Assembly: GCA_020072785.1 (NCBI GenBank)
Contig: JAIQGG010000007.1
Span: forward strand, 43,794-107,793
Length of the DNA stretch: 64,000 nt
Origin: Terriglobia bacterium
Lineage (GTDB): Bacteria > Acidobacteriota > Terriglobia > Acidiferrales > UBA7541
Direction of reading: 5' to 3'
Shown in pieces: positions 52,419-61,919 of this stretch (position 1 is the first letter of the stretch; each line of letters starts with the position of its first letter). A program made the translations under genes and the position numbers. A model generated the notes under the pieces. The model had not been told where the DNA came from and searched no databases. It saw only the letters and a list, made by a program, of their open reading frames with translations.

Positions 52419-53285
52419 ATGAATGCAGCGGAACCCATCGTGGTGACCCAGGTCTACCCGCAGGTGGAAGCCCGCCTCATCGAGTTGCTGCGCGCGCTTT
52501 CTCCCGAAGACTGGCGCCGCGCGACCCTCTGCCCCGGCTGGACCGTGAAGGACATCGCCGCGCACCTGCTGGATACTAACCTGCGCCGCCTGTCTATGGC
52601 CCGCGACGCATTTTTCGGCGAGGCGCCGGAGAACGCGAACAGCTACGAGGGCCTGGTGCGCTTTCTCGACCGCTTGAATGCCGATTGGGTGCGCGCCGCC
52701 CGGCGCATCAGCCCGCGCCTGCTCACCGATTGGATGGAGATCACCAGCCGCGAGGTCTGCGCGCACTTCGCTGCGCTCGATCCCTTCGCCAAGGCGCCGT
52801 TCTCCGTGGCCTGGGCCGGCGAGAGCGAATCGCTCAACTGGTTCGATATCGCCCGCGAGTACACCGAGCGCTGGCACCACCAGCAGCAGATCCGCCTGGC
52901 GGTGGCGCGCCCGGGCAGCTCCACGGCCTCGGACATCCTGACCCGCGAGCTCTACTATCCCGTGCTGGATACCTTCATGCGCGCGCTGCCGCGGACGTAT
53001 GCGCAGGTGGACGCTCCGGAAGGCACAACCGTGAAAGTGACCGTGACCGGCGAGGCCGGCGGCGCCTGGCTTCTCCTCCGCCGCGCCGCCGCGTGGCAGC
53101 TCACAAATACGGAGCCGGCTTCCCTCGCCGCCGAAGCCGCCATCCCGCCAGATCTCGCCTGGCGCCTCTTCACCAACAGCCTCCCCGCCGAAGCGCGCCG
53201 CGCCGTGCAGACGCGCGGCGACGCGCGCCTCACTGCTCCGCTCTTCCAGGCCGTCGCCGTCATGGCCACGCCGAAAAGTCATTAG
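52419..53285 (+). CDS. DinB-fold protein of the maleylpyruvate isomerase N-terminal family
   Basis: A 288-aa protein. Residues 10-160 have the mycothiol-dependent maleylpyruvate isomerase/DinB pattern: LSPEDWRRATLCPGWTVKD, IAAHLLDTNLRRL with a metal histidine, and YTERWHHQQQIRLAV with further histidines. The C-terminal part resembles the companion MDMPI C-terminal domain (VTVTGEAGGAWLLLRRA). The substrate thiol cannot be told. ATG 52419 starts the domain; an upstream frame to 52290 crosses the divergent promoter. Confidence 0.8.
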   Translation: MNAAEPIVVTQVYPQVEARLIELLRALSPEDWRRATLCPGWTVKDIAAHLLDTNLRRLSMARDAFFGEAPENANSYEGLVRFLDRLNADWVRAARRISPRLLTDWMEITSREVCAHFAALDPFAKAPFSVAWAGESESLNWFDIAREYTERWHHQQQIRLAVARPGSSTASDILTRELYYPVLDTFMRALPRTYAQVDAPEGTTVKVTVTGEAGGAWLLLRRAAAWQLTNTEPASLAAEAAIPPDLAWRLFTNSLPAEARRAVQTRGDARLTAPLFQAVAVMATPKSH

Positions 53286-53317
53286 TGAAATTGGGTTGGG
53301 GACCAGATGCCAGGTGC

Positions 53318-54022
53318 CTATTTCGCTTGGGTCGTGGAAACCGGACGTAGTGAATAGAGGATGGTATTGATATCTGCTTGGGAAGGTCTGTTTTTCGAGC
53401 CGCGTTCCGCCCCGATCAAAATCTCAATTTTACGATCCTGCGCATCGAATGCCTCAATGTTGACCACATCGTCTTGTGCCGGACCGCCCTTTTGGAAGCC
53501 TCGAAACCGGCTGGTCTCGAAGGAATACAAACCACCTTTGATCCCCGTCATCCATATTTGCTTCAGGGTGAGGAAAACCGAGTTGCTCACCATTTCCTGC
53601 CTGGAGGAAAGCAACCGTAAGTCTCCGGGGGTAAGGTTCCACATCCAGGAACGCAGTGCATATCTTGAACGCACAGCCTCGTCACCAAGCACAGCCCGGA
53701 GCTCCACTCCACGCTTCGTCGAGCTCTGCTTCATTAGATCCAGTTCATTGGCACTTTGCGCTGAGTCAAAAATCGTAACGAATTGCCCGCCTGAGAAGTT
53801 GAGCGTGGCGACCGACTCAAATTTTCTTTCTCGCTTCACGTCGGTCCATGGCGATTCGAATTCGTATCCGAAATAGGAGAATGTCCTTCCTTTGGATGGC
53901 TCGGTCGCGACGACGGGCAGCGGCGTCGGCACAACCCATAACTCGGCCGCATTGCGAACCTCCCACTTCGTATAAAGAAGAACGCCAATCGGGCGTGCAT
54001 AGATGGCAAGGAACACACCCAT
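53318..54022 (-). CDS. hypothetical protein with N-terminal membrane segment
   Basis: A 234-aa protein. The first 17 residues (MGVFLAIYARPIGVLLY) are hydrophobic and could be an anchor. The rest is a soluble domain with FSYFGYEFESPWTDVKRE, LNFSGGQFVTIFD, RYALRSWMWNLTPGDLRLL and a C-terminal IEILIGAERGSK. Not recognised. Base composition is clearly lower in GC than most of the window and codon choice is mixed, suggesting foreign origin. ATG 54022 is preferred to a TTG at 54070. The next 245 bp (54023-54267) hold no convincing gene. Confidence 0.6.
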   Translation of the reverse strand: MGVFLAIYARPIGVLLYTKWEVRNAAELWVVPTPLPVVATEPSKGRTFSYFGYEFESPWTDVKRERKFESVATLNFSGGQFVTIFDSAQSANELDLMKQSSTKRGVELRAVLGDEAVRSRYALRSWMWNLTPGDLRLLSSRQEMVSNSVFLTLKQIWMTGIKGGLYSFETSRFRGFQKGGPAQDDVVNIEAFDAQDRKIEILIGAERGSKNRPSQADINTILYSLRPVSTTQAK

Positions 54023-54267
54023 GACAACGCACCTGATTGTCGAGGGCCTTAGGATGCGCCGAACGCTCAAGAGATTCGGAATGCCTCGTTTGGAACTTGT
54101 ACGAATGATTTACTTAAGCCCCGCATCGTACACCCGCTTTACCCGCTTCTACAACACTCTGGAATGCGCACACTCAGGAAGCGAGTCCGCATTTCTCGTG
54201 CTCCCCCTGCAAAACGGGACACGTAGGTTAGGTAGGGACTGGGGCCTCCCAGATCAACTTCATCGGG

Positions 54268-54615
54268 CTACGAGCGAATCATCGTCAGCAGCATTTTGAA
54301 TCGGGTGAGCGCCTTCAGCGAGTGCGGTTGATTTGCCGGCATGAGGACCGCTTCTCCGGCTCTCGCCATCAGCGGTTTGCCGGAAATCACGATTTCCACT
54401 TCGCCCTCTAAGACATGCGCCAGCGCGTCGAACGGTGCGGTATGCTCGCTGAGACCCTGGCCCTCGTCGAAAGCGAACAGCGTAACGGTCCCTGTGGCGC
54501 GCTTCACCAGCGTCCGGCTGACCACTGCTCCATCTTGATACGCCACCAGCTCCGCCAGCGAAACCGCTTCCGCCGCGGGCATCTCGCCCTTGCTTGGTGC
54601 ATTTGGTGAACTCAT
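54268..54615 (-). CDS. cupin-domain protein
   Basis: A 115-aa single-domain cupin. TLFAFDEGQGLSEHTAPFDA and HVLEGEVEIVISGKPL form motif 1, and AGEAVLMPANQPHSLKAL forms motif 2, with the metal-binding histidines and glutamate present. Small cupins of this type act as sensors or isomerases; no substrate can be named. It lies just before the IS element. Confidence 0.85.
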   Translation of the reverse strand: MSSPNAPSKGEMPAAEAVSLAELVAYQDGAVVSRTLVKRATGTVTLFAFDEGQGLSEHTAPFDALAHVLEGEVEIVISGKPLMARAGEAVLMPANQPHSLKALTRFKMLLTMIRS

Positions 54616-54735
54616 CTTTAACCGCCTCCGCTGCGACTCTCTGACGGTATCACGAGCGATCTGAAAATAGGCGCTTCCCGGAAGCGTACCGGGAGTCAGA
54701 GGATGAAAACGGGAAAAGTTGGTGGCCTAGAAGCC

Positions 54736-54757
54736 ATCTGGCTCTGTTGACATCCTC
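54736..54757 (+). repeat. left inverted repeat of the IS element
   Basis: 22 bp starting ATCTGGCTCTG and ending GACATCCTC, an exact reverse complement of 55724-55745. Confidence 0.95.
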
Positions 54758-54827
54758 GTGACAACTATGAAAATTCGCAGGAGCCGACGGGTCGAGTTTG
54801 TTGTTTGCTACGGAGGCAGGAGGCGCG

Positions 54828-55754
54828 ATGGCCGAAGTCGGACTCCTGCCTTTTGCTCGCATCGCCCTGCAAGTCTCCAAGGCGGTGCTTCCGCGTTACC
54901 GCAGCCGTTTCAGCAGGCGCCAATTCACGCAGCCGCAGTTGCTGGCCGTCCTCTGTCTGATGCGCTACGAGGACTGGACCTTTCGCGAAGCCCAGGTGCG
55001 ATTGGGCGGGCACCGCGAATTGCGTCAGACGTTGGGGCTCGTGAGTGTGCCCGATTTCACGACTCTGTATCGCTTCCTGAAGCGTCTCGACGACCAGACC
55101 ATCGATCGAGCGGTCGGCGAGGCGGTGCGCCGGTTGCGCGGTTCGCGATGCCGGGGGCGCAGGCGGGCTCGCGTGGCCGTGGACGCGACGGGCTTGGCGC
55201 AGGGAGCGGTCAGCACGTTCTTTGTGCGGCGCATGCATCATCACGGGTAAAAACCGCTGTCGTGGCGCCACTGGCTGAAGTGGGTGGTCGTGGCGGATCT
55301 GGATCAACAGTTCTTGTTGTCGCAGATCGCGCGACGCGGTCCGTGCAACGACTGCGCGAATTTGCCCGCCGTCGTCGAAGCGGCTTCCGAGCAAACGCGC
55401 ATCGGGCTGGTCCTGGCCGACGCCGAGTTCGACAGCGGGAGAAATCGCACGTATATCCGGCAGCATCTCGGGGCGCGGAGGGTGATCCCCGCCAAGCGCG
55501 GAAAGAAAACGTGGCGCGTGCGTGGAGTGCGTGCCGAGATGCGGCGGGCGTTTCCGCGAAAGCTCTACCGGCGCCGCGCCCTGATCGAAACCCTGTTCTC
55601 TTCGGTGAAGCGCAAGCTCTCGGCTCGCGCACCGGGTCGCTCGCTGCGGATGCAGATGCGCCAAGCCCTGCGGCTCGGACTGAGTTTCAATCTGTATCGC
55701 TTGAGGCATCGCTATCCTTTCCTGAGGATGTCAACAGAGCCAGATAACTTTTAG
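54828..55754 (+). pseudogene. DDE transposase interrupted by an in-frame TAA
   Basis: AGGAGGCGCG precedes ATG 54828. The first 140 codons carry FTQPQLLAVLCLMRYEDWTF and the first catalytic aspartate in RVAVDATGLAQG. A TAA at 55248-55250 stops translation, but the same frame continues with the second aspartate in VLADAEFDSGRN and the glutamate in ALIETLFSSVKRKLS. Without that stop it would be a normal-length enzyme of about 308 aa. The frame reads through the right inverted repeat and stops at 55754, outside the element. It is non-functional unless the stop is suppressed or the base is a sequencing error. Confidence 0.85.
55724..55745 (-). repeat. right inverted repeat of the IS element
   Basis: 22 bp, exact reverse complement of 54736-54757. 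Confidence 0.95.
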
Positions 55755-55839
55755 AATGATCTGCCTTTTTCTGTTGACTTTGGCTCTTGATGTGCCTCAT
55801 TCTTTCTATCCTGGCCGAAAAAACTCACAGGAGAGTTCT

Positions 55840-56187
55840 ATGCGACTCCGAACAGTTCTTTCGCTGGCCACCCTCTTTGTACTCTGCTTTACCGTCGCTG
55901 TGTGGTCGCTACCCGTGAACACCCGCCCTTTGCTCAGCGGCCTCGCATCGTCAAATCCCACAGTCACGGGAAAACTCTCCGCGATTGGAGTTGCCTCGCT
56001 CACCAATGATGTGAAGAAATCACAAGACGCCGAACCCATGCAATTCCTCATTGATGACAACACCAAACTCGAAGGGAAGCTTACAGTCGGTGCGCAAGCA
56101 ACGGTCGAATACCGCGCGTCGGACAATGGTAAAAACGTTGCCCTGCACGTTGTCGTTCAGCCGGTGGCATCTCTTCACGAACATTAA
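55840..56187 (+). CDS. small exported protein, DUF5666-like
   Basis: A 115-aa protein with a signal peptide (TVLSLATLFVLCFTVAVWSL). The mature domain reads TVTGKLSAIGVASLT, MQFLIDDNTKLEGKL and ATVEYRASDNGKNVALHVVV, a small beta-barrel pattern like DUF5666. GGAGAG precedes ATG 55840. It begins 95 bp after the IS right end and about 105 bp before the trehalose operon, possibly sharing its transcript. Confidence 0.7.
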   Translation: MRLRTVLSLATLFVLCFTVAVWSLPVNTRPLLSGLASSNPTVTGKLSAIGVASLTNDVKKSQDAEPMQFLIDDNTKLEGKLTVGAQATVEYRASDNGKNVALHVVVQPVASLHEH

Positions 56188-56292
56188 TTGCAACGGCTCA
56201 TTTTTCTCTTGCTAGCCGAATCCTTCTGAACCCATTCGCGCTCGACGCATCCAGCCTCCCTGCGCGATATTTTTTGAACCGCGAGGCGACTG

Positions 56293-58569
56293 ATGCGCAC
56301 GACTCTGAAAATGATCCTGCCCCTCATTATCAGCGTGTCCGCTGTCTCTCTGCTGTTCGCTGGTTATCAGGTCCGCACAGAGCGCCGCAATCTACGCCGG
56401 GATCTCTCGCGACGCTCCCAAGTTCTTGCAGAAAGCCTGCAGACAAACATCGAGCCTCTCTTCGAACGCGCGAATGAAAAAAACAATGAAAGGTATATGC
56501 AGCGTCTCGTGGAGCGGTTCGGCAAGCACGATCAATTCAAAGGTATCGCCGTCTATGACACGGCTGGCACTGCTCTAGCCATGACTTCCGGCCTCGCCGC
56601 GCTGCTCCGCACCTGCCCGGCCACCGCAGCGCACGCCGTCCAACAAGATGCGGCCACCGAGGACTATGTCGTCATCGGCGACGCTCCGTTCCAGATCTAC
56701 GCTCTGCCGCTACATCGGGCTGGAGAAATCGTGGGGGCACTGGCGCTCGTCAATGACACTGCTTACATCGATGCCCAGGTCTCCCACACGCTTCGCGATT
56801 CACTGGTGAATGCCGGCGTTCAGACTCTGCTCATCGCCGGACTCGCTCTTCTCCTCGTCCGCTGGAATTTCATTGCCCCGCTCGCGCGAACTGCAAAATG
56901 GCTCAGCATCCTTCGCACCGGCCAGCCGCATGCTCCTCCGGCTCTTTCGCAGAGCGAAATCTTTGCTCAGTTCAATCAAGAGGTCACGCACCTCGCCAAC
57001 GATCTCACCTCTGCCCGCGCCGTCGCCGAAGAAGAAGCCCGCCTGCGCGACTCCCATGTTTCTCTATGGACCGCCGAGCGCCTGCGCGTCAGCTTCCGCG
57101 CCAAGCTGCAGGGCACGCCCCTTTTTGTGGTTTCCAATCGCCAGCCGTACATCCACACCTTCAACGGAAAAAAATCCATCGAAGTCATCGTCCCGGCGAG
57201 TGGGCTGGTCACCGCGCTCGAACCCGTCCTCCTGGCGTGCGACGGCACTTGGGTTGCCCACGGCTCGGGCAGCGCCGACCGCGCAGTCGTGGACGCGCAC
57301 GACCGTCTCCGTGTGCCGCCCGATCATCCGAGTTACACGCTGCGCCGCGTCTGGCTCACCCCCGAAGAGGAGCGCGGCTACTATGCCGGCTTTTCCAATG
57401 AAGGCCTCTGGCCGCTCTGCCACATCGCGCACACCCGCCCGGTCTTCCGCCCGCAGGATTGGGAGCGCTACCAGGAAGTCAATCGCCACTTCGCCGACAC
57501 CATCCTCCAGGAAATGCAGGGCACCGAATCACCGATACTTCTGGCGCAGGACTATCACTTTGCTCTGCTGCCGCGCATGGTCAAGGAAGCTCGCCCCGAT
57601 GCCCGCGTCGCCATTTTCTGGCACATTCCCTGGCCCAATCCCGAAGTCTTCGGCATTTGTCCCTGGCAGCGCGAGCTTGTTGACGGTCTTCTCGGCGCGG
57701 ACCTCATCGGCTTTCACATTCAGTCGCACTGCAACAATTTCCTGGAAACCGTCGAGCACGCCTTGGAAGCTCTCACCGAATGGGACCGCTTCGCCGTCAA
57801 CCGCCAGGGCCATGTCACTCGCGTGCGTCCCTATCCCATCAGCGTCGCGTTTCCTGACAGCAGTCAGACGCGAGTCCCGCTGCGCTCCCCGGGCAAGGAG
57901 CGTGCCGATCTATTCGCCGAGCTCGGCGTCGAAGCCTCTCTCCTCGGCCTCGGCGTAGACCGTGTTGATTACACCAAAGGCATTCTCGAGCGCTTCCGCG
58001 GCATCGAGAGATTCCTCGAACTGTTTCCCGTCTACCTGAACCGCTTCACTTTCGTTCAGATCGGCGCACCTAGCCGCACCCACATCGACCGTTACCACCA
58101 TTATCTTGAGGAAGTCTCCGCGGAAGCCGATCGCATCAACGCCCGCTTCCAAACCGCCCTCTGGAAGCCCATCGTGCTATTGAAGCGCCACCATTCACAC
58201 GAGGAAATTGCGCGCTTTTATCATGCCGCTTCGGTGTGCCTCGTCACATCGCTCCACGACGGCATGAACCTCGTCGCCAAAGAATTTGTCGCCGCGCGCG
58301 ACGACGAGCGTGGCGTTTTAATCCTCAGCACTTTCGCCGGCGCCGCGAATGAACTCTCCGACGCGCTCCTCGTCAATCCCTATGATGTGCAACACCTGGC
58401 TCTGACCGTTTGCCGCGCCCTGGAAATGCCGGATGAGGAACAGACTGCCCGGATGCAGCGCATGCGCCGCGGCGTCCGGAAACACAACGTCTATCGTTGG
58501 GCCGCAAATCTCCTCTCTGACCTGACCGAAATTCGCATTGATACTCCGGAGCGCGCCGAAGTGCCATGA
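56293..58569 (+). CDS. otsA: membrane-anchored trehalose-6-phosphate synthase with N-terminal sensor region
   Basis: A 758-aa protein. Helix 1 lies at 7-25, an extracytoplasmic region at 26-170 with PAS/Cache-like strands ([33 protein letters not shown]), helix 2 at about 173-190, and a HAMP-like and coiled segment at 191-260. A glycosyltransferase-20 domain runs from 276: [47 protein letters not shown] and [12 protein letters not shown]. It makes trehalose-6-phosphate from a nucleotide-glucose and glucose-6-phosphate. Ordinary OtsA is about 470 aa and soluble. The stop overlaps otsB. Confidence 0.88.
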   Translation: MRTTLKMILPLIISVSAVSLLFAGYQVRTERRNLRRDLSRRSQVLAESLQTNIEPLFERANEKNNERYMQRLVERFGKHDQFKGIAVYDTAGTALAMTSGLAALLRTCPATAAHAVQQDAATEDYVVIGDAPFQIYALPLHRAGEIVGALALVNDTAYIDAQVSHTLRDSLVNAGVQTLLIAGLALLLVRWNFIAPLARTAKWLSILRTGQPHAPPALSQSEIFAQFNQEVTHLANDLTSARAVAEEEARLRDSHVSLWTAERLRVSFRAKLQGTPLFVVSNRQPYIHTFNGKKSIEVIVPASGLVTALEPVLLACDGTWVAHGSGSADRAVVDAHDRLRVPPDHPSYTLRRVWLTPEEERGYYAGFSNEGLWPLCHIAHTRPVFRPQDWERYQEVNRHFADTILQEMQGTESPILLAQDYHFALLPRMVKEARPDARVAIFWHIPWPNPEVFGICPWQRELVDGLLGADLIGFHIQSHCNNFLETVEHALEALTEWDRFAVNRQGHVTRVRPYPISVAFPDSSQTRVPLRSPGKERADLFAELGVEASLLGLGVDRVDYTKGILERFRGIERFLELFPVYLNRFTFVQIGAPSRTHIDRYHHYLEEVSAEADRINARFQTALWKPIVLLKRHHSHEEIARFYHAASVCLVTSLHDGMNLVAKEFVAARDDERGVLILSTFAGAANELSDALLVNPYDVQHLALTVCRALEMPDEEQTARMQRMRRGVRKHNVYRWAANLLSDLTEIRIDTPERAEVP

Positions 58570-59408
58570 ACCCCGCCCAACGCCGATTCCTCATACAACC
58601 TGGAGACTTGGTCGAATCAGCCTCAGGACATCTCTCCTCTGGCCGCGTCACTCATCTTTTTTCTCAGTGGCCTATTCTCGCTCCTCCGATTCGCGAAGCT
58701 TCCCATATCGTCCTGTTCCTCGATTTTGATGGCACCTTGGTCCCCATCGCTCCGCGTCCCGGGCAAGTTCGGCTGCGGGCCGCGACACGCGGACTCCTAC
58801 GGCGCCTCGCCCCTCACCCTCGTCTCTCTCTCATCGTCATCAGCGGTCGCCGCCGCGCTGAACTCCAGCGGTTCATCGGCATTCGCGGCATCCGATATCT
58901 GGGCCTTTATGGCTGGGAACATGATGGTAAAGTGCAGCTTCCCATTCAAGCGACCACTGCCCTGCGCTGTGCCCACAACACGCTCAGAAATCTTCTTTCG
59001 GCGTCTCCCGGCGTCTGGATCGAAGACAAGCGCCATAGTCTTTCCATCCATCTTCCCGACACGGCTCAAGCATTGCGGCGCAATCTTCGCCGCACCCTTC
59101 GCGTGCTCCTTCGGCCATTCCTTGACCACCTGCACATTTTCGAAAACTGTCGCGACTTTGAAATTGTTCCGCGCTCGAATCAAGGCAAAGGCCGCGCCGT
59201 GCGTGATCTTCTCGCTCAGCCAACCTTCCGCCGCGCTTTGGTCATCTATTTCGGCGATGATCTCTCCGACGAACCCGCCTTCGCCGCCATCCCCCATGGC
59301 GTCTCCGTCCACGTCGGTTCGCCTCGCGCGACGTCCGCCCGCTATTTCCTTCGCAATTCCGCGGAAGTCACCGCCGCACTCAAACGATTGGAGGCTGCTC
59401 TTTCATGA
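58566..59408 (+). CDS. otsB: trehalose-6-phosphate phosphatase
   Basis: A 280-aa HAD-superfamily enzyme. The nucleophile motif is FLDFDGTLVPI (D53, D55), VISGRRRAEL follows, and FGDDLSDEPAF is the last acidic motif. It removes phosphate from trehalose-6-phosphate. About 45 extra N-terminal residues precede the HAD core. The ATG overlaps the otsA stop and the TGA overlaps the next ATG (both ATGA), so stoichiometry is likely fixed by coupled translation. Confidence 0.93.
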   Translation: MNPAQRRFLIQPGDLVESASGHLSSGRVTHLFSQWPILAPPIREASHIVLFLDFDGTLVPIAPRPGQVRLRAATRGLLRRLAPHPRLSLIVISGRRRAELQRFIGIRGIRYLGLYGWEHDGKVQLPIQATTALRCAHNTLRNLLSASPGVWIEDKRHSLSIHLPDTAQALRRNLRRTLRVLLRPFLDHLHIFENCRDFEIVPRSNQGKGRAVRDLLAQPTFRRALVIYFGDDLSDEPAFAAIPHGVSVHVGSPRATSARYFLRNSAEVTAALKRLEAALS

Positions 59409-60064
59409 ACATTGCCGAAACACCTTTCGAATTCTTCACCGTTGCTTATCTCACACGTATCGGCAACCAGTCCGCCTGCACGCTCTCCGAGCTGCTCTCC
59501 GGACTCGAACATTGCAGCGACAACTCCATCTTTCATCACACCTATCAAACTCTCGGTGCCCACCACTTCCTGACGGAAGGTTTTTCGAATGATTTCGCCC
59601 AGTGGGTGCTTGCCGCTGCGAACCGCGACCCGCTCGCCGAGCAGCTCGCCGCCCTCGACATCCGTGACTACGTCTCTATCGCCGCCCTCCGCAGCGATCT
59701 CTGCCGTCTCGTCCGGGATTACTGCGCCGAGCATCCGCAGTTCGCCGCGCAATCCGCCCTCGAACCTTTCTACTTCTGCGAAAGCGTCGAGGTGACCGCG
59801 CCTCTCCGCTACAAAGCCGCCACGCTCGAACAATTCCGCTACGGTCTCGAACGCCTCAGCCACGCCGCTTTCTACTTTCATTTCATTTCCTCTCGCCTTC
59901 GCCTGCACCTCCAGACCAACGATTTTTCGCTTTGGCTGAATGGCGGTCTCGGCCTTTCCACTCTCGCCTCGAGTTTCAATCGCATCGACATCTACACCAA
60001 CACGCTCGACACCGTGCGCAGCAAAATGTTCCGCCTCATCGATCGGGAACAGAGGAAACCATGA
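59405..60064 (+). CDS. DUF5752 family protein, trehalose operon member
   Basis: A 219-aa protein of largely helical pattern: FEFFTVAYLTRIGNQSACTL, SELLSGLEHCSDNSIFHHTY, FSNDFAQWVLAAANRDPLAE and HAAFYFHFISSRLRLHLQTN. It resembles DUF5752 proteins, which often sit beside glycosyltransferases. The conserved histidine cluster (IFHHTY) might bind metal. It is embedded between otsB and treT by ATGA overlaps on both sides. Function unknown; a regulatory or scaffolding role in trehalose metabolism is inferred from context. Confidence 0.7.
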   Translation: MNIAETPFEFFTVAYLTRIGNQSACTLSELLSGLEHCSDNSIFHHTYQTLGAHHFLTEGFSNDFAQWVLAAANRDPLAEQLAALDIRDYVSIAALRSDLCRLVRDYCAEHPQFAAQSALEPFYFCESVEVTAPLRYKAATLEQFRYGLERLSHAAFYFHFISSRLRLHLQTNDFSLWLNGGLGLSTLASSFNRIDIYTNTLDTVRSKMFRLIDREQRKP

Positions 60065-61287
60065 TCGAAGCGCCCGTTGCACTGCGTATCCCCCTGGATG
60101 CCTACGCCGCGCTTCTCGGCGCCGGGGAAATCGATGAGCTCCGCGCTCTCGCCGCTCCGCTCAAGGGCCGTAGGGTCCAGATGGTCAATTCCACCGCCGT
60201 CGGCGGCGGCGTCGCGGAAATTCTCAACCGCCTCGTGCCTCTCGCACAGGAGCTCGAACTCCCCATTCGCTGGGATGTCATGACCGGCGGCGAAGATTTC
60301 TTCGAAGTCACCAAATCCTTCCACAACGCCTTGCACGGCGGCTCTTATCATCCTTGCGCCAAAGACTTCGAAATCTTTCTCGCCTACAACGAACGAAATC
60401 GTGCGCGCCTCTCCTTGGACGCAGAATTCACCGTCATCCACGACCCGCAACCCGCCGCGCTCATTGATGCGCGCCGGAGCGGCTCGGGTCATTGGATCTG
60501 GCGCTGCCACATCGATCTTTCCCACCCTCATCACGCTGTCTGGACTTTTCTCGAAAGGTTCGTCTCGCACTATGACGGCGCCATCTTCTCTTCGCCCGAG
60601 TTTTCCCGGCACCTTCCCATTCCGCAATATCTGTTCTATCCCGCCATCGATCCTCTCTCCGACAAGAATCGCGATCTCGATCCCACTTTCGTATCTGGCG
60701 TTCTCGAGCGCTACAACATCGATCCCCGCCGGGTCATCCTCACCCAAATCTCCCGCTTCGATCGCCTCAAAGACCCTGTGGGCGTCATTCGCGCCTATCG
60801 CATCGTCAAGCGCTATTTCGATTGCCAGCTTGTCCTCGCCGGGGGCAGCGCCTCCGACGACCCCGAAGGCTCCGCCGTCCTAAAAGAAGTCCTCCACGAG
60901 GCCGGCAACGACCCCGACATTCACGTCCTCGAACTTCACGCCTGGGCCCCGCTCGAAGTCAACGCCCTCCAGCGCGCCTCCACTATCGTCATCCAAAAAA
61001 GTCTCCGCGAAGGTTTTGGCCTCACCGTCACCGAAGCGCTCTGGAAGAAGAAACCTGTCGTCGCCTCAGCCGTCGGCGGCATCCCCACGCAGATCATCCA
61101 TAAACACACCGGCCTCCTCGCGCATTCCGTGGAAGGCACGGCCTATCAAATACGTTATCTGTTGTCGCATCCGGAAATCGCCGCGAAACTCGGGGAGCAC
61201 GGCCACCAGCATGTCAAGGAAAACTTCCTCATCACGCACAATCTCAAGAACTACATCGTCCTCTTCTTGAGCCTCTTGCGTAAGTAA
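60061..61287 (+). CDS. treT: trehalose glycosyltransferring synthase-like GT4 glycosyltransferase
   Basis: A 408-aa GT-B enzyme. VQMVNSTAVGGGVAEIL is the N-terminal acceptor-side loop, WRCHIDLSHPHHAVW and YLFYPAIDPLSDKN are characteristic of TreT/trehalose phosphorylase-type enzymes, and REGFGLTVTEALWKKKPVVA is the E-x7-E nucleotide-sugar motif. TreT joins NDP-glucose and glucose to trehalose, reversibly. With otsA/otsB in the same operon, two trehalose routes would coexist. The start overlaps the DUF5752 stop. Confidence 0.85.
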   Translation: MIEAPVALRIPLDAYAALLGAGEIDELRALAAPLKGRRVQMVNSTAVGGGVAEILNRLVPLAQELELPIRWDVMTGGEDFFEVTKSFHNALHGGSYHPCAKDFEIFLAYNERNRARLSLDAEFTVIHDPQPAALIDARRSGSGHWIWRCHIDLSHPHHAVWTFLERFVSHYDGAIFSSPEFSRHLPIPQYLFYPAIDPLSDKNRDLDPTFVSGVLERYNIDPRRVILTQISRFDRLKDPVGVIRAYRIVKRYFDCQLVLAGGSASDDPEGSAVLKEVLHEAGNDPDIHVLELHAWAPLEVNALQRASTIVIQKSLREGFGLTVTEALWKKKPVVASAVGGIPTQIIHKHTGLLAHSVEGTAYQIRYLLSHPEIAAKLGEHGHQHVKENFLITHNLKNYIVLFLSLLRK

Positions 61288-61689
61288 TGTCTGGTTACAG
61301 ATCTACCGTAGTTTTTCCAGACATATCGCGCGGAAAGGTCCTGGGGAACTTATATCGAACGAAGAGATTGGTAGCGTTGAAAGTACAGAGTAACGTTTTC
61401 ATAGACAACGCCTCACTGCGAATCGCGAACGCAGGAAGCAGTCTCTTATTATCCATCTACCCACTGGGGCGAGGTTGATTGATACAGCGCCCAAATGCCT
61501 CCGCTCGTCTCAACTTGCTGCTAACCGCCCGATGATTGTCAAACCGGGACATACGCAGCATACCCCGCCCGTCCGGAATGTCTATTAGCAGCTACAAATC
61601 CTTCCCTTTTCGCACACCAATAAGCACTGGAAAACATTCCGATACGGCTGGAATGGTGACATATCCGCGACAACTTTCAGCCGAGCCGT
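61288..61689. other. about 400-bp non-coding stretch after the trehalose operon
   Basis: An inverted repeat ATGTCTGG (61287-61294) / CCAGACAT (61317-61324) lies right at the treT stop and could form a stem with a 22-base loop. Beyond it the sequence is AT-richer than the genome average, with short frames only. It may include decayed parts of the recombinase whose end is recognisable downstream. Confidence 0.5.
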
Positions 61690-61919
61690 CGTCAGCCTTG
61701 GCCAGTCCTTACTTCTGAATGCTCCTCGGTTCTGGGCTGAGTTGTCTTTGGAACAGCGACAAACATTGCAGCAAGTTTTTTTCGCGTGGTGTTCAGCATA
61801 GGGACAGAACTTATCGAACCGCTGAAACCAGCTTGCTTTTTCTGCAGTTAGAGACGAATCCGGTCAACAAAGAAGAGTTGGTAGCGCTAACGGGAATCGA
61901 ACCCGTATTTCAGCCTTGA
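61690..61919 (+). pseudogene. 3' remnant of a site-specific recombinase abutting tRNA-Glu
   Basis: One frame reads SLLLNAPRFWAELSLEQRQT and LQQVFF, then another frame continues SRGVQHRDRTYRTAETSLLF and NKEELVALTGIEPVFQP to a stop at 61919. The join, near 61775, is a frameshift. The pattern resembles the C-terminal ends of serine recombinases, and a GIEP-type ending is what results when such a gene runs into a tRNA 3' end. No catalytic domain remains. The family assignment is from memory of pattern. Confidence 0.5.

Larger units (their letters stand above)
54736..55745 (+). mobile_element. insertion sequence of about 1,010 bp, IS4/IS5-superfamily type
   Basis: The element is bounded by 22-bp perfect inverted repeats that read ATCTGGCTCTG at the outer edge. 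It encodes one DDE transposase broken by an in-frame stop. No clear target-site duplication is seen next to the repeats. It lies between the cupin gene and a small exported-protein gene, at the left side of the trehalose region. Confidence 0.88.

Noticed and set aside
54003-54299. 98-codon plus-strand frame before the cupin gene
   Set aside because: Overlaps the start of the opposite gene and the end of the cupin gene, has no ribosome-binding site and no recognisable pattern.
61536-61718. 60-codon frame between the trehalose operon and the recombinase remnant
   Set aside because: No ribosome-binding site, no family similarity, and it ends where the recombinase-like frame begins; likely decayed DNA.
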